Of a stretch of DNA of 64,000 nucleotides, positions 19,570 through 32,535 are shown in pieces. Source of the stretch: Bradysia coprophila (lineage: Eukaryota > Arthropoda > Insecta > Diptera > Sciaridae); contig NW_023503375.1 of assembly GCF_014529535.1 (NCBI RefSeq), positions 2,108,001 through 2,172,000 of the forward strand, given 5' to 3'. Under the pieces are notes generated by a model. That model was not told the origin of the DNA, searched no databases, and worked only from the letters and a program-made list of their open reading frames with translations. Made by a program: the position numbers and the translations under genes. Numbering within the stretch: the first letter of the stretch is position 1; every line of letters starts with the position of its first letter.

Positions 19570-20465
19570 GAAAACAATAATTAAAAAAACGATGCAAATT
19601 GTTGAACGTGGAGGTGCAATGAAATACTTTAGGCACATAAAAAATTGCTGCCACCAAATGTTATCTTTCGGATGATCGCAATGAGTACAGTAGAAAATTA
19701 CCTAGGATTATCCGTACATTTTTTGGGTCTGAAGATTTAGTTGTCTCAAAATGCGACACTCTTCCATCTCACTTCCGCTTTGAATGTCCTATGGCTTTGT
19801 ATCAGTGTTTTACTTACGGTAATAGAGTGAGTTTAACAGTAAACGGAGAGAAAATGGAGTACTTTTTCCGGGAGTGGAAATCAAGACTTAGACAATGCTT
19901 CACTGCTTATCGGTGTCGCCATCCATTTCTTTTCATAGTTGAAGGAAACGTTTATGGAAAACACTTTTAATTTCCATGGTAGGTATTCATGATGTGACAA
20001 TGTTTTGATTACCTATGCATGCACCTCATGTTATCATTGTGCGTTAATTAAAATTTTGAATTTTAAATTTCAATAAAAAAAGATAATTATCTCTACCAAG
20101 CCATTATCAACGAAATTTAAAAGCAAACTAATTTGTAGGTCATGTATTTTGTGCATCGGACATGGATCATATACGTCTTATGCGTACGATAAGCCATCAA
20201 TATTTATTTTTTATGTCTCTGTGTGTTAAAACTAAGACATTATGCATCAGCTCGGAGAGGGAGTTTGGGTATATCTTTGCATCGACACATAAAAAATGAT
20301 ATGCACCTATGTTTAAACGTTTATTTTGGCAAGTTGGATTATGACCCGCTCCTTCGGCTTAGGATCACACTCCCCACTTCGTAAAAACTAGGCCCCACCT
20401 CTTGGGTGGGTCCGATCCCTTGACTGGCTTTTTCTATAATTCCAGTCTTAGTTTTCTAACCATTT
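19570..20465. other. No gene recognised
   Basis: AT-rich intergenic sequence without supported frames. Confidence 0.4.
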
Positions 20466-20469
20466 TTAA

Positions 20470-20720
20470 ATGAGATCACAAAATTAAAGTCACATGAAAA
20501 GGTGATGTCTCTTTTATTCAGAAAACAGCAGTCATCACATGCTTCATTTTACTCATATTTATTTAATTTCCTGAAGAAACAAAAAGAGCTATGAGTTGAA
20601 GGTCCAGCGAGCGATGTCTTACTCCTAATATGAGTCTCCTATATAGTCTACTAAAAGCGCTGAACAGGTGGCGCATTTTTTGCCTACCTCTTAAAAAAAA
20701 CTCATGTGAATTACGGCCCT
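20470..20720. repeat. Dispersed repeat, left copy
   Basis: Blocks such as GATGTCTCTTTTATTCAGAA, CATCACATGCTTCATTTTAC, CCAGCGAGCGATG and GCCTACCTCTT recur in the same order at 21195-21545. This is a direct repeat of unknown class. Confidence 0.6.
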
Positions 20721-21194
20721 CGCTTCACTCTGGCAAAATTCACACTCGTGCAAACACTTTAGGAACGAAAAATTTCTTTTAAGAACACGATTTCACGCAA
20801 AAATTGTCGTATATCGCAGATTACCAGTCCAATAAAGTCCAAGGTTCGAATTTAACCACATGAATTACGATACTGGTTGAAAACACTTAATATTTTCAAA
20901 TCTGCGATTTTTGAAGCCTCCCAGAATTACTCAAGTTATCGAGTTATCAAGCAAGCAAGATTGTTCTAGACTTCTAGATTGCGTGACCAGGAATCCATAT
21001 TCACTTACTCGTGGGAAACATTTTTTTTTCTGGAAATCCGTTGCAAAAATGTCGTGGTAACAAGTTGTGTTTACAATTATTCTCCAACCTCACTACTCCA
21101 ATATTACCCTTTTTCGAACTTAAAATCGGGTAAAAATTACTTAAGTTATCACGATAACAAGGAAAAGCGTCTGAGTATAATTTCTCCCATATCT

Positions 21195-21544
21195 TGTAAC
21201 AACGATCACAAAATTATATTCACATGAAAGATCAATGTCTCTTTTATTTAGAAAACAGCAGCCATCACATGCTTCATTTTACTCAAATTTAATTTAATTT
21301 TCTGCAGAAAAAAAAAGAGCTATGAGTTTCTGGCCCAGCGAGCGATGTTTTACTATTTTACTCTATTACAAGTCTTTTTATTGTCTCCTAAAAAGCGCTA
21401 TGAGTGTCAAATAACAGAAAACATACAAAACATACGCTATGAGTGGAAGATCCAGCGAGGCGAGGTACGTTTAACACCTAACATGAGTCTCCCATATAGT
21501 CTACTAAAAGCCTGCCTACCTCTTGAAAAAATATAACTCGTGTG
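21195..21544. repeat. Dispersed repeat, right copy
   Basis: Counterpart of 20470-20720, with an extra internal repetition of the AGCTATGAGT/CCAGCGAG block (near 21320 and 21436). It is interrupted at its right end by the element starting at 21545. Confidence 0.6.
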
Positions 21545-22024
21545 TAGGGATGAGCGGGTTGGGGTTTTTTCAACACCCGACCCGACCCGTTTTTTCATTT
21601 CTGAAACCCGACCAAAGTAAACCCGATAAACTCTTAACCCGCCCAAACCCGACCCGACCCGATTTTTATTTTTGAAACCCGATCCGAAAGCAACCCGAAA
21701 GTTTTATAACCCTTCAAAATTTGTTTAGCAAATTAAGTTCAAATTTATGTGAGAAATGCGTGAAACTAATTTAATATTTTCAGATTTACGTTAAAACCGT
21801 GAAGAAACAACTTATATTGATACTTTTTATAAAATTTTAAATACTTCTGGTTGGAACTTTTAAATACTCCTGAAACCCGCCCAAGCCCGACCCGACCCGA
21901 ATATTATTTTCGAAACCCGATCCAAAGCAAACCCGAATTCTCTACAACCCGCCCGCCCAAAACCCGACGGGTCGGGTCGGGTTTGCGGGTTACCCGAATC
22001 TTCGGGCCAACCCGCTCATCCCTA
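21545..22024. mobile_element. 480-bp inverted-repeat element rich in CCCGACCCG
   Basis: TAGGGATGAGCGGGTTGG and its inverted copy form the ends. Subterminal clusters of CCCGACCCGACCCG and GGGTCGGGTCGGGT mirror each other. The inside is AT-rich and non-coding. The size and TAGGGATG-type terminus suggest a non-autonomous DNA transposon, possibly hAT-like. The flanking 8-mers do not match, so this is not settled. Confidence 0.65.
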
Positions 22025-22065
22025 CTCCAGGCTTTGTGGGGTGTCGAGTGCATAGATCAGGGCAG

Positions 22066-25000
22066 CATCATGTGCAAATGTGCAAAAATGGGAGTTTTCT
22101 AGCGGCCATAAAAAAATTCCCAGAAAATGTGCAACGCTTATATAATGATAAAAAAGAATTACCATAAAATGTGCAAAAAATGGGAGTTTTCTACCGGTCA
22201 TAAAAAAAATTCCCAGAAAATGTGAAACGCTTATATAATGATAAAAAAGAATTACCATAAAATGTGCAAAAAATGGGAGTTTTCTACCGGTCATAAAAAA
22301 AATTCCCAGAAAATGTGAAAAAATTGGAGTTTTCTAGCGGCCATAAAAAAATTCACAGAAAATGTGCAAAAAATTGGAGTTTTCTAGCGGCCATAAAAAA
22401 ATTCCCAGAAAAAGTGCAAAAAATGGGAATTTTCTAGCGGCCATAAAAAAAATCCCAGAAAATGTACAAAAAATTGGAATTTTCTAGCGGACATAAAAAA
22501 AATTCACAGAAAATGTGCAAAAAGTGGGAGTTTTCTAGCGGCCATAAAAAAAATTCCCAGAAAATGTGCAAAAAGTGGGAGATTTTTAGCGGCCATAAAA
22601 AAAATTCCCAGAAAAAGTGCAAAAAATGGGAATTTTCTAGCGGCCATAAAAAAAATGGGAGTTTTCTAGCGGCCATAAAAAAAATTCCCAGAAAATGTGC
22701 AAAAAGTGGGAGTTTTCTAGCGGCCATAAAAAAAATTCCCAGAAAATGTGCAAAAAGTGGGAGTTTTTTAGCGGCCATAAAAAAAATTCCCAGAAAAAGT
22801 GCAAAAAATGGGAATTTTCTAGCGGCCATAAAAAAAATTCCCAGAAAATGTGCAAAAAGTGGGAGATTTTTAGCGGCCATAAAAAAAATTCCCAGAAAAA
22901 GTGCAAAAAATGGGAATTTTCTAGCGGCCATAAAAAAAATTCCCAGAAAATGTGCAAAAAGTGGGAGTTTTCTTGCGGCCATAAAAAAAATTCCCAGAAA
23001 ATGTGCAAAAAGTGGGAGATTTTTAGCGGCCATAAAAAAAATTCCCAGAAAAAGTGCAAAAAATGGGAATTTTCTAGCGGCCATAAAAAAAATTCCCAGA
23101 AAATGTGCAAAAAGTGGGAGTTTTCTAGCGGCCATAAAAAAAATTCCCAGAAAATGTGCAAAAAGTGGGAGTTTTTTAGCGGCCATAAAAAAAATTCCCA
23201 GAAAAAGTGCAAAAAATGGGAATTTTCTAGCGGCCATAAAAAAAATTCCCAGAAAATGTGCAAAAAGTGGGAGATTTTTAGCGGCCATAAAAAAAAATCC
23301 CAGAAAAAGTGCAAAAAATGGGAATTTTCTAGCGGCCATAAAAAAAATCCCAGAAACTGTACAAAAAATGGGAGTTTTCTAGCGGCCATAAAAAAAATTC
23401 CCAGAAAATGTGCATAAAGTGGGAGATTTTTAGCGGCAATAAAAAAAATTCCCAGAAAAAGTGCAAAAAATGGGAATTTTCTAGCGGCCATAAAAAAAAT
23501 TCCCAGAAAATGTGCAAAAAGTGGGAGATTTTTAGCGGCCATAAAAAAAATTCCCAGAAAAAGTGCAAAAAATTGGAATTTTCTAGCGGACATAAAAAAA
23601 ATTCCCAGAAAAAGTGCAAAAAATGGGAATTTTCTAGCGGCCATAAAAAAAATGGGAGTTTTCTAGCGGCCATAAAAAAAATTCCCAGAAAATGTGCAAA
23701 AAGTGGGAGTTTTCTAGCGGCCATAAAAAAAATTCCCAGAAAATGTGCAAAAAGTGGGAGATTTTTAGCGGCCATAAAAAAAATTCCCAGAAAAAGTGCA
23801 AAAAATGGGAATTTTCTAGCGGCCATAAAAAAAATTCCCAGAAAATGTGCAAAAAGTGGGAGATTTTTAGCGGCCATAAAAAAAATTCCCAGAAAAAGTG
23901 CAAAAAATTGGAATTTTCTAGCGGCCATAAAAAAAATCACAGAAAATGTACAAAAAATGGGAGTTTTCTAGCGGCCATAAAAAAAATTCCCAGAAAATGT
24001 GCAAAAAGTGGGAGTTTTCTAGCGGCCATAAAAAAAATTCCCAGAAAATGTGCAAAAAGTGGGAGATTTTTAGCGGCCATAAAAAAAATTCCCAGAAAAA
24101 GTGCAAAAAATTGGAATTTTCTAGCGGCCATAAAAAAAATCCCAGAAAATGTACAAAAAATGGGAGTTTTCTAGCGGCCATAAAAAAAATTCCCAGAAAA
24201 TGTGCAAAAAGTGGGAGTTTTCTAGCGGCCATAAAAAAAATTCCCAGAAAATGTGCAAAAAGTGGGAGATTTTTAGCGGCCATAAAAAAAATTCCCAGAA
24301 AAAGTGCAAAAAATGGGAATTTTCTAGCGGCCATAAAAAAAATTCCCAGAAAAAGTGCAAAAAATTGGAATTTTCTAGCGGCCATAAAAAAAATCCCAGA
24401 AAATGTACAAAAAATGGGAGTTTTCTAGCGGCCATAAAAAAAATTCCCAGAAAATGTGCAAAAAGTGGGAGTTTTCTAGCGGCCATAAAAAAAATTCCCA
24501 GAAAATGTGCAAAAAGTGGGAGATTTTTAGCGGCCATAAAAAAAATTCCCAGAAAAAGTGCAAAAAATGGGAATTTTCTAGTGGCCATAAAAAAAATCCC
24601 AGAAAATGTACAAAAAATGGGAGTTTTCTAGCGGCCATAAAAAAAATTCCCATAAAATGTGCAAAAAGTGGGAGATTTTTAGCGGCCATAAAAAAAATTC
24701 CCAGAAAAAGTGCAAAAAATTGGAATTTTCTAGCGGCCATAAAAAAAATCCCAGAAAATGTACAAAAAATGGTAGTTTTCTAGCGGCCATAAAAAAAATT
24801 CCCAGAAAATGTGCAAAAAGTGGGAGATTTTTAGCGGCCATAAAAAAAATTCCCAGAAAAAGTGCAAAAAATGGGAATTTTCTAGCGGCCATAAAAAAAA
24901 TTCCCAGAAAATGTGCAAAAAGTGGGAGATTTTTAGCGGCCATAAAAAAAATTCCCAGAAAAAGTGCAAAAAATGGGAATTTTCTAGCGGCCATAAAAAA

Positions 25001-28000
25001 AATCCCAGAAACTGTACAAAAAATGGGAGTTTTCTAGCGGCCATAAAAAAAATTCACAGAAAATGTGCAAAAAGTGGGAGACTTTTAGCGGCAATAAAAA
25101 AAATTCCCAGAAAAAGTGCAAAAAATGGGAATTTTCTAGCGGCCATAAAAAAAATTCCCAGAAAATGTGCAAAAAGTGGGAGATTTTTAGCGGCCATAAA
25201 AAAAATTCCCAGAAAAAGTGCAAAAAATTGGAATTTTCTAGCGGCCATAAAAAAAATCCCAGAAAATGTACAAAAAATGGGAGTTTTCTAGCGGCCATAA
25301 AAAAAATTCCCAGAAAATGTGCAAAAAGTGGGAGTTTTCTAGCGGCCATAAAAAAAATTCCCAGAAAATGTGCAAAAAGTGGGAGATTTTTAGCGGCCAT
25401 AAAAAAAATTCCCAGAAAAAGTGCAAAAAATTGGAATTTTCTAGCGGCCATAAAAAAAATCCCAGAAAATGTACAAAAAATTGGAATTTTCTAGCGGCCA
25501 TAAAAAAAATCCCAGAAAATGTACAAAAAATGGGAGTTTTCTAGCGGCCATAAAAAAATTCCCAGAAAATGTGCAAAAAATGGGAATTTTCTAGCGGCCA
25601 TAAAAAAAATCCCAGAAAATGTACAAAAAATTGGAATTTTCTAGCGGCCATAAAAAAAATCCCAGAAAAAGTGCAAAAAATGGGAATTTTCTAGCGGCCA
25701 TAAAAAAAATTCCCAGAAAAAGTGCAAAAAATTGGAATTTTCTAGCGGCCATAAAAAAAATCCCAGAAAATGTACAAAAAATGGGAGTTTTCTAGCGGCC
25801 ATAAAAAAAATTCCCAGAAAATGTGCAAAAAGTGGGAGTTTTCTAGCGGCCATAAAAAAAATTCCCAGAAAATGTGCAAAAAGTGGGAGATTTTTAGCGG
25901 CCATAAAAAAAATTCCCAGAAAAAGTGCAAAAAATGGGAATTTTCTAGTGGCCATAAAAAAAATCCCAGAAAATGTGCAAAAAGTGGGAGTTTTCTAGCG
26001 GCCATAAAAAAAATTCCCAGAAAATGTGCAAAAAGTGGGAGATTTTTAGCGGCCATAAAAAAAATTCCCAGAAAAAGTGCAAAAAATGGGAATTTTCTAG
26101 CGGCCATAAAAAAAATTCCCAGAAAATGTGCAAAAAGTGGGAGTTTTCTAGCGGCCATAAAAAAAATTCCCAGAAAATGTGCAAAAAGTGGGAGATTTTT
26201 AGCGGCCATAAAAAAAATTCCCAGAAAATGTGCAAAAAGTGGGAGTTTTCTAGCGGCCATAAAAAAAATTCCCAGAAAATGTGCAAAAAGTGGGAGATTT
26301 TTAGCGGCCATAAAAAAAATTCCCAGAAAAAGTGCAAAAAATGGGAATTTTCTAGCGGCCATAAAAAAAATTCCCAGAAAATGTGCAAAAAGTGGGAGAT
26401 TTTTAGCGGCCATAAAAAAAATTCCCAGAAAAAGTGCAAAAAATTGGAATTTTCTAGCGGCCATAAAAAAAATCACAGAAAATGTACAAAAAATGGGAGT
26501 TTTCTAGCGGCCATAAAAAAAATTCCCAGAAAATGTGCAAAAAGTGGGAGTTTTCTAGCGGCCATAAAAAAAATTCCCAGAAAATGTGCAAAAAGTGGGA
26601 GATTTTTAGCGGCCATAAAAAAAATTCCCAGAAAAAGTGCAAAAAATTGGAATTTTCTAGCGGCCATAAAAAAAATCCCAGAAAATGTACAAAAAATGGG
26701 AGTTTTCTAGCGGCCATAAAAAAAATTCCCAGAAAATGTGCAAAAAGTGGGAGTTTTCTAGCGGCCATAAAAAAAATTCCCAGAAAATGTGCAAAAAGTG
26801 GGAGATTTTTAGCGGCCATAAAAAAAATTCCCAGAAAAAGTGCAAAAAATGGGAATTTTCTAGCGGCCATAAAAAAAATTCCCAGAAAAAGTGCAAAAAA
26901 TTGGAATTTTCTAGCGGCCATAAAAAAAATCCCAGAAAATGTACAAAAAATGGGAGTTTTCTAGCGGCCATAAAAAAAATTCCCAGAAAATGTGCAAAAA
27001 GTGGGAGTTTTCTAGCGGCCATAAAAAAAATTCCCAGAAAATGTGCAAAAAGTGGGAGATTTTTAGCGGCCATAAAAAAAATTCCCAGAAAAAGTGCAAA
27101 AAATGGGAATTTTCTAGTGGCCATAAAAAAAATCCCAGAAAATGTACAAAAAATGGGAGTTTTCTAGCGGCCATAAAAAAAATTCCCATAAAATGTGCAA
27201 AAAGTGGGAGATTTTTAGCGGCCATAAAAAAAATTCCCAGAAAAAGTGCAAAAAATTGGAATTTTCTAGCGGCCATAAAAAAAATCCCAGAAAATGTACA
27301 AAAAATGGTAGTTTTCTAGCGGCCATAAAAAAAATTCCCAGAAAATGTGCAAAAAGTGGGAGATTTTTAGCGGCCATAAAAAAAATTCCCAGAAAAAGTG
27401 CAAAAAATGGGAATTTTCTAGCGGCCATAAAAAAAATTCCCAGAAAATGTGCAAAAAGTGGGAGATTTTTAGCGGCCATAAAAAAAATTCCCAGAAAAAG
27501 TGCAAAAAATGGGAATTTTCTAGCGGCCATAAAAAAAATCCCAGAAACTGTACAAAAAATGGGAGTTTTCTAGCGGCCATAAAAAAAATTCACAGAAAAT
27601 GTGCAAAAAGTGGGAGACTTTTAGCGGCAATAAAAAAAATTCCCAGAAAAAGTGCAAAAAATGGGAATTTTCTAGCGGCCATAAAAAAAATTCCCAGAAA
27701 ATGTGCAAAAAGTGGGAGATTTTTAGCGGCCATAAAAAAAATTCCCAGAAAAAGTGCAAAAAATTGGAATTTTCTAGCGGCCATAAAAAAAATCCCAGAA
27801 AATGTACAAAAAATGGGAGTTTTCTAGCGGCCATAAAAAAAATTCCCAGAAAATGTGCAAAAAGTGGGAGTTTTCTAGCGGCCATAAAAAAAATTCCCAG
27901 AAAATGTGCAAAAAGTGGGAGATTTTTAGCGGCCATAAAAAAAATTCCCAGAAAAAGTGCAAAAAATTGGAATTTTCTAGCGGCCATAAAAAAAATCCCA

Positions 28001-30172
28001 GAAAATGTACAAAAAATTGGAATTTTCTAGCGGCCATAAAAAAAATCCCAGAAAATGTACAAAAAATGGGAGTTTTCTAGCGGCCATAAAAAAATTCCCA
28101 GAAAATGTGCAAAAAATGGGAATTTTCTAGCGGCCATAAAAAAAATCCCAGAAAATGTACAAAAAATTGGAATTTTCTAGCGGCCATAAAAAAAATCCCA
28201 GAAAAAGTGCAAAAAATGGGAATTTTCTAGCGGCCATAAAAAAAATTCCCAGAAAAAGTGCAAAAAATTGGAATTTTCTAGCGGCCATAAAAAAAATCCC
28301 AGAAAATGTACAAAAAATGGGAGTTTTCTAGCGGCCATAAAAAAAATTCCCAGAAAATGTGCAAAAAGTGGGAGTTTTCTAGCGGCCATAAAAAAAATTC
28401 CCAGAAAATGTGCAAAAAGTGGGAGATTTTTAGCGGCCATAAAAAAAATTCCCAGAAAAAGTGCAAAAAATGGGAATTTTCTAGTGGCCATAAAAAAAAT
28501 CCCAGAAAATGTACAAAAAATGGGAGTTTTCTAGCGGCCATAAAAAAAATTCCCATAAAATGTGCAAAAAGTGGGAGATTTTTAGCGGCCATAAAAAAAA
28601 TTCCCAGAAAAAGTGCAAAAAATTGGAATTTTCTAGCGGCCATAAAAAAAATCCCAGAAAATGTACAAAAAATTGGAATTTTCTAGCGGCCATAAAAAAA
28701 ATCCCAGAAAATGTGCAAAAAGTGGGAGTTTTCTAGCGGCCATAAAAAAATTCCCAGAAAAAGTGCAAAAAATGGGAATTTTCTAGCGGCCATAAAAAAA
28801 ATCCCAGAAAATGTACAAAAAATTGGAATTTTCTAGCGGCCATAAAAAAAATCCCAGAAAATGTACAAAAAATGGGAGTTTTCTAGCGGCCATAAAAAAA
28901 ATTCCCAGAAAATGTGCAAAAAGTGGGAGTTTTCTAGCGGCCATAAAAAAAATTCCCAGAAAATGTGCAAAAAGTGGGAGATTTTTAGCGGCCATAAAAA
29001 AAATTCCCAGAAAAAGTGCAAAAAATGGGAATTTTCTAGCGGCCATAAAAAAAATTCCCAGAAAAAGTGCAAAAAATTGGAATTTTCTAGCGGCCATAAA
29101 AAAAATCCCAGAAAATGTACAAAAAATGGGAGTTTTCTAGCGGCCATAAAAAAAATTCCCAGAAAATGTGCAAAAAGTGGGAGTTTTCTAGCGGCCATAA
29201 AAAAAATTCCCAGAAAATGTGCAAAAAGTGGGAGATTTTTAGCGGCCATAAAAAAAATTCCCAGAAAAAGTGCAAAAAATTGGAATTTTCTAGCGGCCAT
29301 AAAAAAAATCCCAGAAAATGTACAAAAAATGGGAGTTTTCTAGCGGCCATAAAAAAAATTCCCAGAAAATGTGCAAAAAGTGGGAGTTTTCTAGCGGCCA
29401 TAAAAAAAATTCCCAGAAAATGTGCAAAAAGTGGGAGTTTTTTAGCGGCCATAAAAAAAATTCCCAGAAAAAGTGCAAAAAATGGGAATTTTCTAGCGGC
29501 CATAAAAAAATCCCAAAAATGTACAAAAAATGGGAGTTTTCTAGCGGCCATAAAAAAAATTCCCAGAAAATGTGCAAAAAGTGGGAGTTTTTTAGCGGCC
29601 ATAAAAAAAATTCCCAGAAAATGTGCAAAAAATGGGAGTTTTCTAGCGGCCATAAAAAAATTCCCAGAAAAAGTGCAAAAAATGGGAGTTTTCTAGCGGC
29701 CATAAAAAAATTCCCAGAAAATGTACAAAAAATTGGAATTTTCTAGCGGACATAAAAAAAATCCCAGAAAATGTGCAAAAAGGGGAGATTTTTAGCGGCC
29801 ATAAAAAAAATCCCAGAAAATGTGCAAAAAATGGGAGTTTTCTAGCGGCCATAAAAAAATTCCCAGAAAATGGAAAAAAATTGGAGTTTTCTAGCGGCCA
29901 TAAAAAAATCCCAGAAAATGTGCAAAAAATTGGAGTTTTCTACCGGTCATAAAAAAAATTCCCAGAAAATGTCAAAAAATTGGAGTTTTCTAGCGGCCAC
30001 AAAAAAATTCACAGAAAATGTGCAAAAAATGGGAGTTTTCTAGCGGCCAAAGAAATGCTTATATAATGATAAAAAAGAATTACCATAAAATGTGCAAAAA
30101 ATGGGAGTTTTCTACCGGTCATAAAAAAAATTCCCAAAAAATGTGCAAAAAATTAGAATTTTCTAGCGGCCA
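22066..30172. repeat. 8.1-kb minisatellite array, 51-bp unit
   Basis: The unit contains TTCCCAGAAAATGTGCAAAA and GTTTTCTAGCGGCCAT followed by an A run. Main variants are GGGAGTTTTCTAG, GGGAGATTTTTAG, AAAGTGCAAAAAATGGGAAT and a 50-bp form with TGTACAAAAAAT. They follow one another in recurring orders, giving higher-order units of about 203 and 254 bp. A block of about 2.3 kb (about 23692-25965) recurs at 26228-28501, offset exactly 2,536 bp. Both edges carry a longer unit with CTTATATAATGATAAAAAAG and TACCGGTCAT. As 51 is 17 codons, four of six frames stay open for long stretches; these are not genes. Confidence 0.95.
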
Positions 30173-30290
30173 TAGTATGAGAAAATTTTCAGTGTGTTTT
30201 GGCTCAAAATGGTTCACATCAAGTTTTCGCCCAAAATAGCTGAAAATGTTCACAGATCAACTGTTTGCCCAAAATTCATGCAACAATAGA

Positions 30291-30354
30291 CTTGCAAAAT
30301 AGTCAAAGTTCATTGTACTGTTGCATGCACAATGAATTCTGACTATTGTGCAAG
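30291..30354. repeat. 64-bp hairpin
   Basis: CTTGCAAAATAGTCAAAGTT and its continuation pair with ACAATGAATTCTGACTATTG and its continuation, with few mismatches. No function can be assigned. Confidence 0.5.
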
Positions 30355-30489
30355 CCCTCTTTTTGATGCTCGGGCGCCTGAGCAGCACATAATTTTTAGA
30401 TAGCATCATTCGAAAGCACAAAACCTTGCTCATAATAATCAGCAACGAAAACCACAGCCCAAAAAGGTGCTAAGGTACCTATAGAACAC

Positions 30490-30561
30490 GGCTTATTATT
30501 CGGAATTTTAATTATTGGATAATTCAGAAAAAATTCTGAAAAAAATTCTCAATAATAAGCC
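30490..30561. repeat. 72-bp hairpin
   Basis: GGCTTATTATT and AATAATAAGCC form the ends, with further partial pairing inside. Possibly a tiny inverted-repeat element. Confidence 0.4.
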
Positions 30562-31335
30562 CTGGTCTAGAAATAAGCAAATGACTAAAATTGAGCTAAG
30601 AACTTTTTGCTAACTTTGGGTGACTACAACACAATTTTTTTGGGTAGATCCATTTCCAATGCTGCAAAATCGGCCATACGTTGGTTCTACTGAAACGAAC
30701 AATACGAACTTTGAACGAAGAAAATCAATCAATCAATCAAGAAATATAGATTTCGTAGATATTGTAAAAAGAAAAATTTGAGTTTTATGACTTGTACAAA
30801 TAGCTCGATCTGGTAGCATTTGTCAAGTAAATTTAAAATATTGTTGAAAAGTACATTCTTCCCAGCGACCGAAAGCCCCTAGAAATCTCCTACAAACCTC
30901 CTCAAACTCATAAAATAGGAGGATTATGAAAGCGTGAGTGAGAGGTTTGTATTTCTTGTAATGATACAATCCTGATTGGTTGTGGACTTTCACTACAAGC
31001 TGATTTGGTGTTGCTGTCATGAAGTCAATTCGTAACTTCTTTTTATTATTCAGAGGAGGACTCAAAAGGAAAAGGCAACCATTTCAAACGACTTTAACAG
31101 CACTACGGCTAGCAAATCAGATTCACTGACAGAAATAAAAAGACTCATTGGACACAACAGTTCAAGCTACTCTTCCACAACTTCCACCTTTATTAAATTT
31201 TCAAAATTTCATCCTCAATGATTTGTTATTCTTTGGCAAATAGTCGACTAACATCATGAGTCCTTCATGGAACGCTTGAATTAATTTTTTTAATCTAAGG
31301 CTTTGGTAAAACTCTACCGTAAAACGTTCTATCAC
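30562..31335. other. Intergenic region and 3' flank of the carrier gene
   Basis: No supported frame. A short TCAA microsatellite lies at 30725-30740. TTTATT at 31189-31194 is AATAAA on the minus strand, 142 bp beyond the stop codon of the mitochondrial carrier, and is its likely polyadenylation signal. Confidence 0.4.
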
Positions 31336-32535
31336 TCAGGGGAAAAATTTATCTCTCAGCTTCTTGGCTTCATCGTAGAAAAGTAAGACCCTGGAATCAG
31401 AAAATTATTAGAAACTAAATTCCTGATACAAACAACAGTCCCAATTACAGTATGGAATGAGGCGCCTGACGTATATAAGCGGGCCAAAATCCTTTATACA
31501 ATCCAGAAACGCCTTCCGTTTTGACAATTTTAACAAAACAGTCACAGACTCCGCTGTAGTATTTCCCTCTGCCAGCATCGTCCAATGGTTGATTATATAA
31601 ACGAGTCAGTATGACATCTGGTGGATTCACAGCAATTGCCATTGTTGTCCCGGCAATGCATGAACATATAAATGAATTTACCGTTGAATTTGAAAAGCTC
31701 CAACCACTTCTTTTCATATAATCCTTTAACGGTTCGTATGTTGCCAGTTGAGCACCATTCCCTAAGTCCAAAAAGCAAGTGCATTTATTTCTGTAATAAG
31801 CTCGTAATGAAGAGCTCTATCACCTAAGCCAGCTCTTGGAATGTTAGCAGAAGCACCACGGTATAAACCACGAATACCTCGTGCTTTATATATTTTTTTG
31901 AATGCTGAAATCATTCCATCGTGTTTTCTCTGGAAGCCAACGGCCTCTTTAGCATCCGAATAAGACTGCATGTGAGTTTTAACTAAATAAAACGGACTGC
32001 CTAAACATGATCCGATTGAACCACCAAATGCTCCCCATAAGTATCCACGCCATACTGACATATGACCCTCACTGCTTTTCGTCCATCCAAATGTAGTAGC
32101 TGTATCAAATATTCCTAAACTGGAGCAGTGAGAAATGATAAAAATTTCACCTTAATGAGCAGAACAATCGACAAACGTTCATGACTTAAGTCGCTTTACC
32201 GTATTGAATTTTGGCAAAACTTTAACCCAAGAGCTGGTCCCAAACCTTTTTGCAACGCTTTAACACCCTCATCACAACCAATTCGGAACAGTCCGTGAAA
32301 AAATCCCCGATAAATTCTCTTATTCGGATCGATTTTAATCAATTCACCTTGCAGTTGTAATCGAATTTTAACAACCTAAACAATGGCACGTGATATTTGT
32401 GTATTATTTGAGATGAAACTTGTTTGATGAATTAAAAGTGCTACGTACTTCTAGTGGATTGGTGAAAACAGTTGCGAAACAGGTTGAAATGCCGGCTACA
32501 AAGAAATTCGAGTAACGAATATCTTGCAGCGACAT
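31336..32535 (-). CDS. SLC25A35: Mitochondrial carrier of the SLC25A34/35 type
   Basis: Five minus-strand exons: 32449-32535, 32200-32375, 31824-32119, 31449-31761 and 31336-31390. All have GT-AG borders and phases that close, giving 308 residues, the standard carrier length. Three solcar repeats are visible. Signature motifs are PLEVVK (residues 27-32), PFYLVK in repeat 2 where Tyr replaces the acidic residue, and PPDVILTRLYNQP in repeat 3; the TRLYNQP form is characteristic of SLC25A34/35. Six membrane helices are expected in the inner mitochondrial membrane. The transported substrate is not established for most insect members. ATG 32535 starts the first short exon. The flanking repeat arrays do not disrupt the gene. 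Confidence 0.92.

Noticed and set aside
21540-22030. Telomere-like CCCGACCCG repeats
   Set aside because: They are mirrored subterminal repeats of a bounded inverted-repeat element, not a terminal array.
22434-29746. Dozens of open frames of 60-335 codons on both strands with 17-residue periodicity
   Set aside because: The 51-bp unit equals 17 codons, so frames without a stop in the unit stay open until a 50-bp variant shifts them. Open frames occur on both strands at once.
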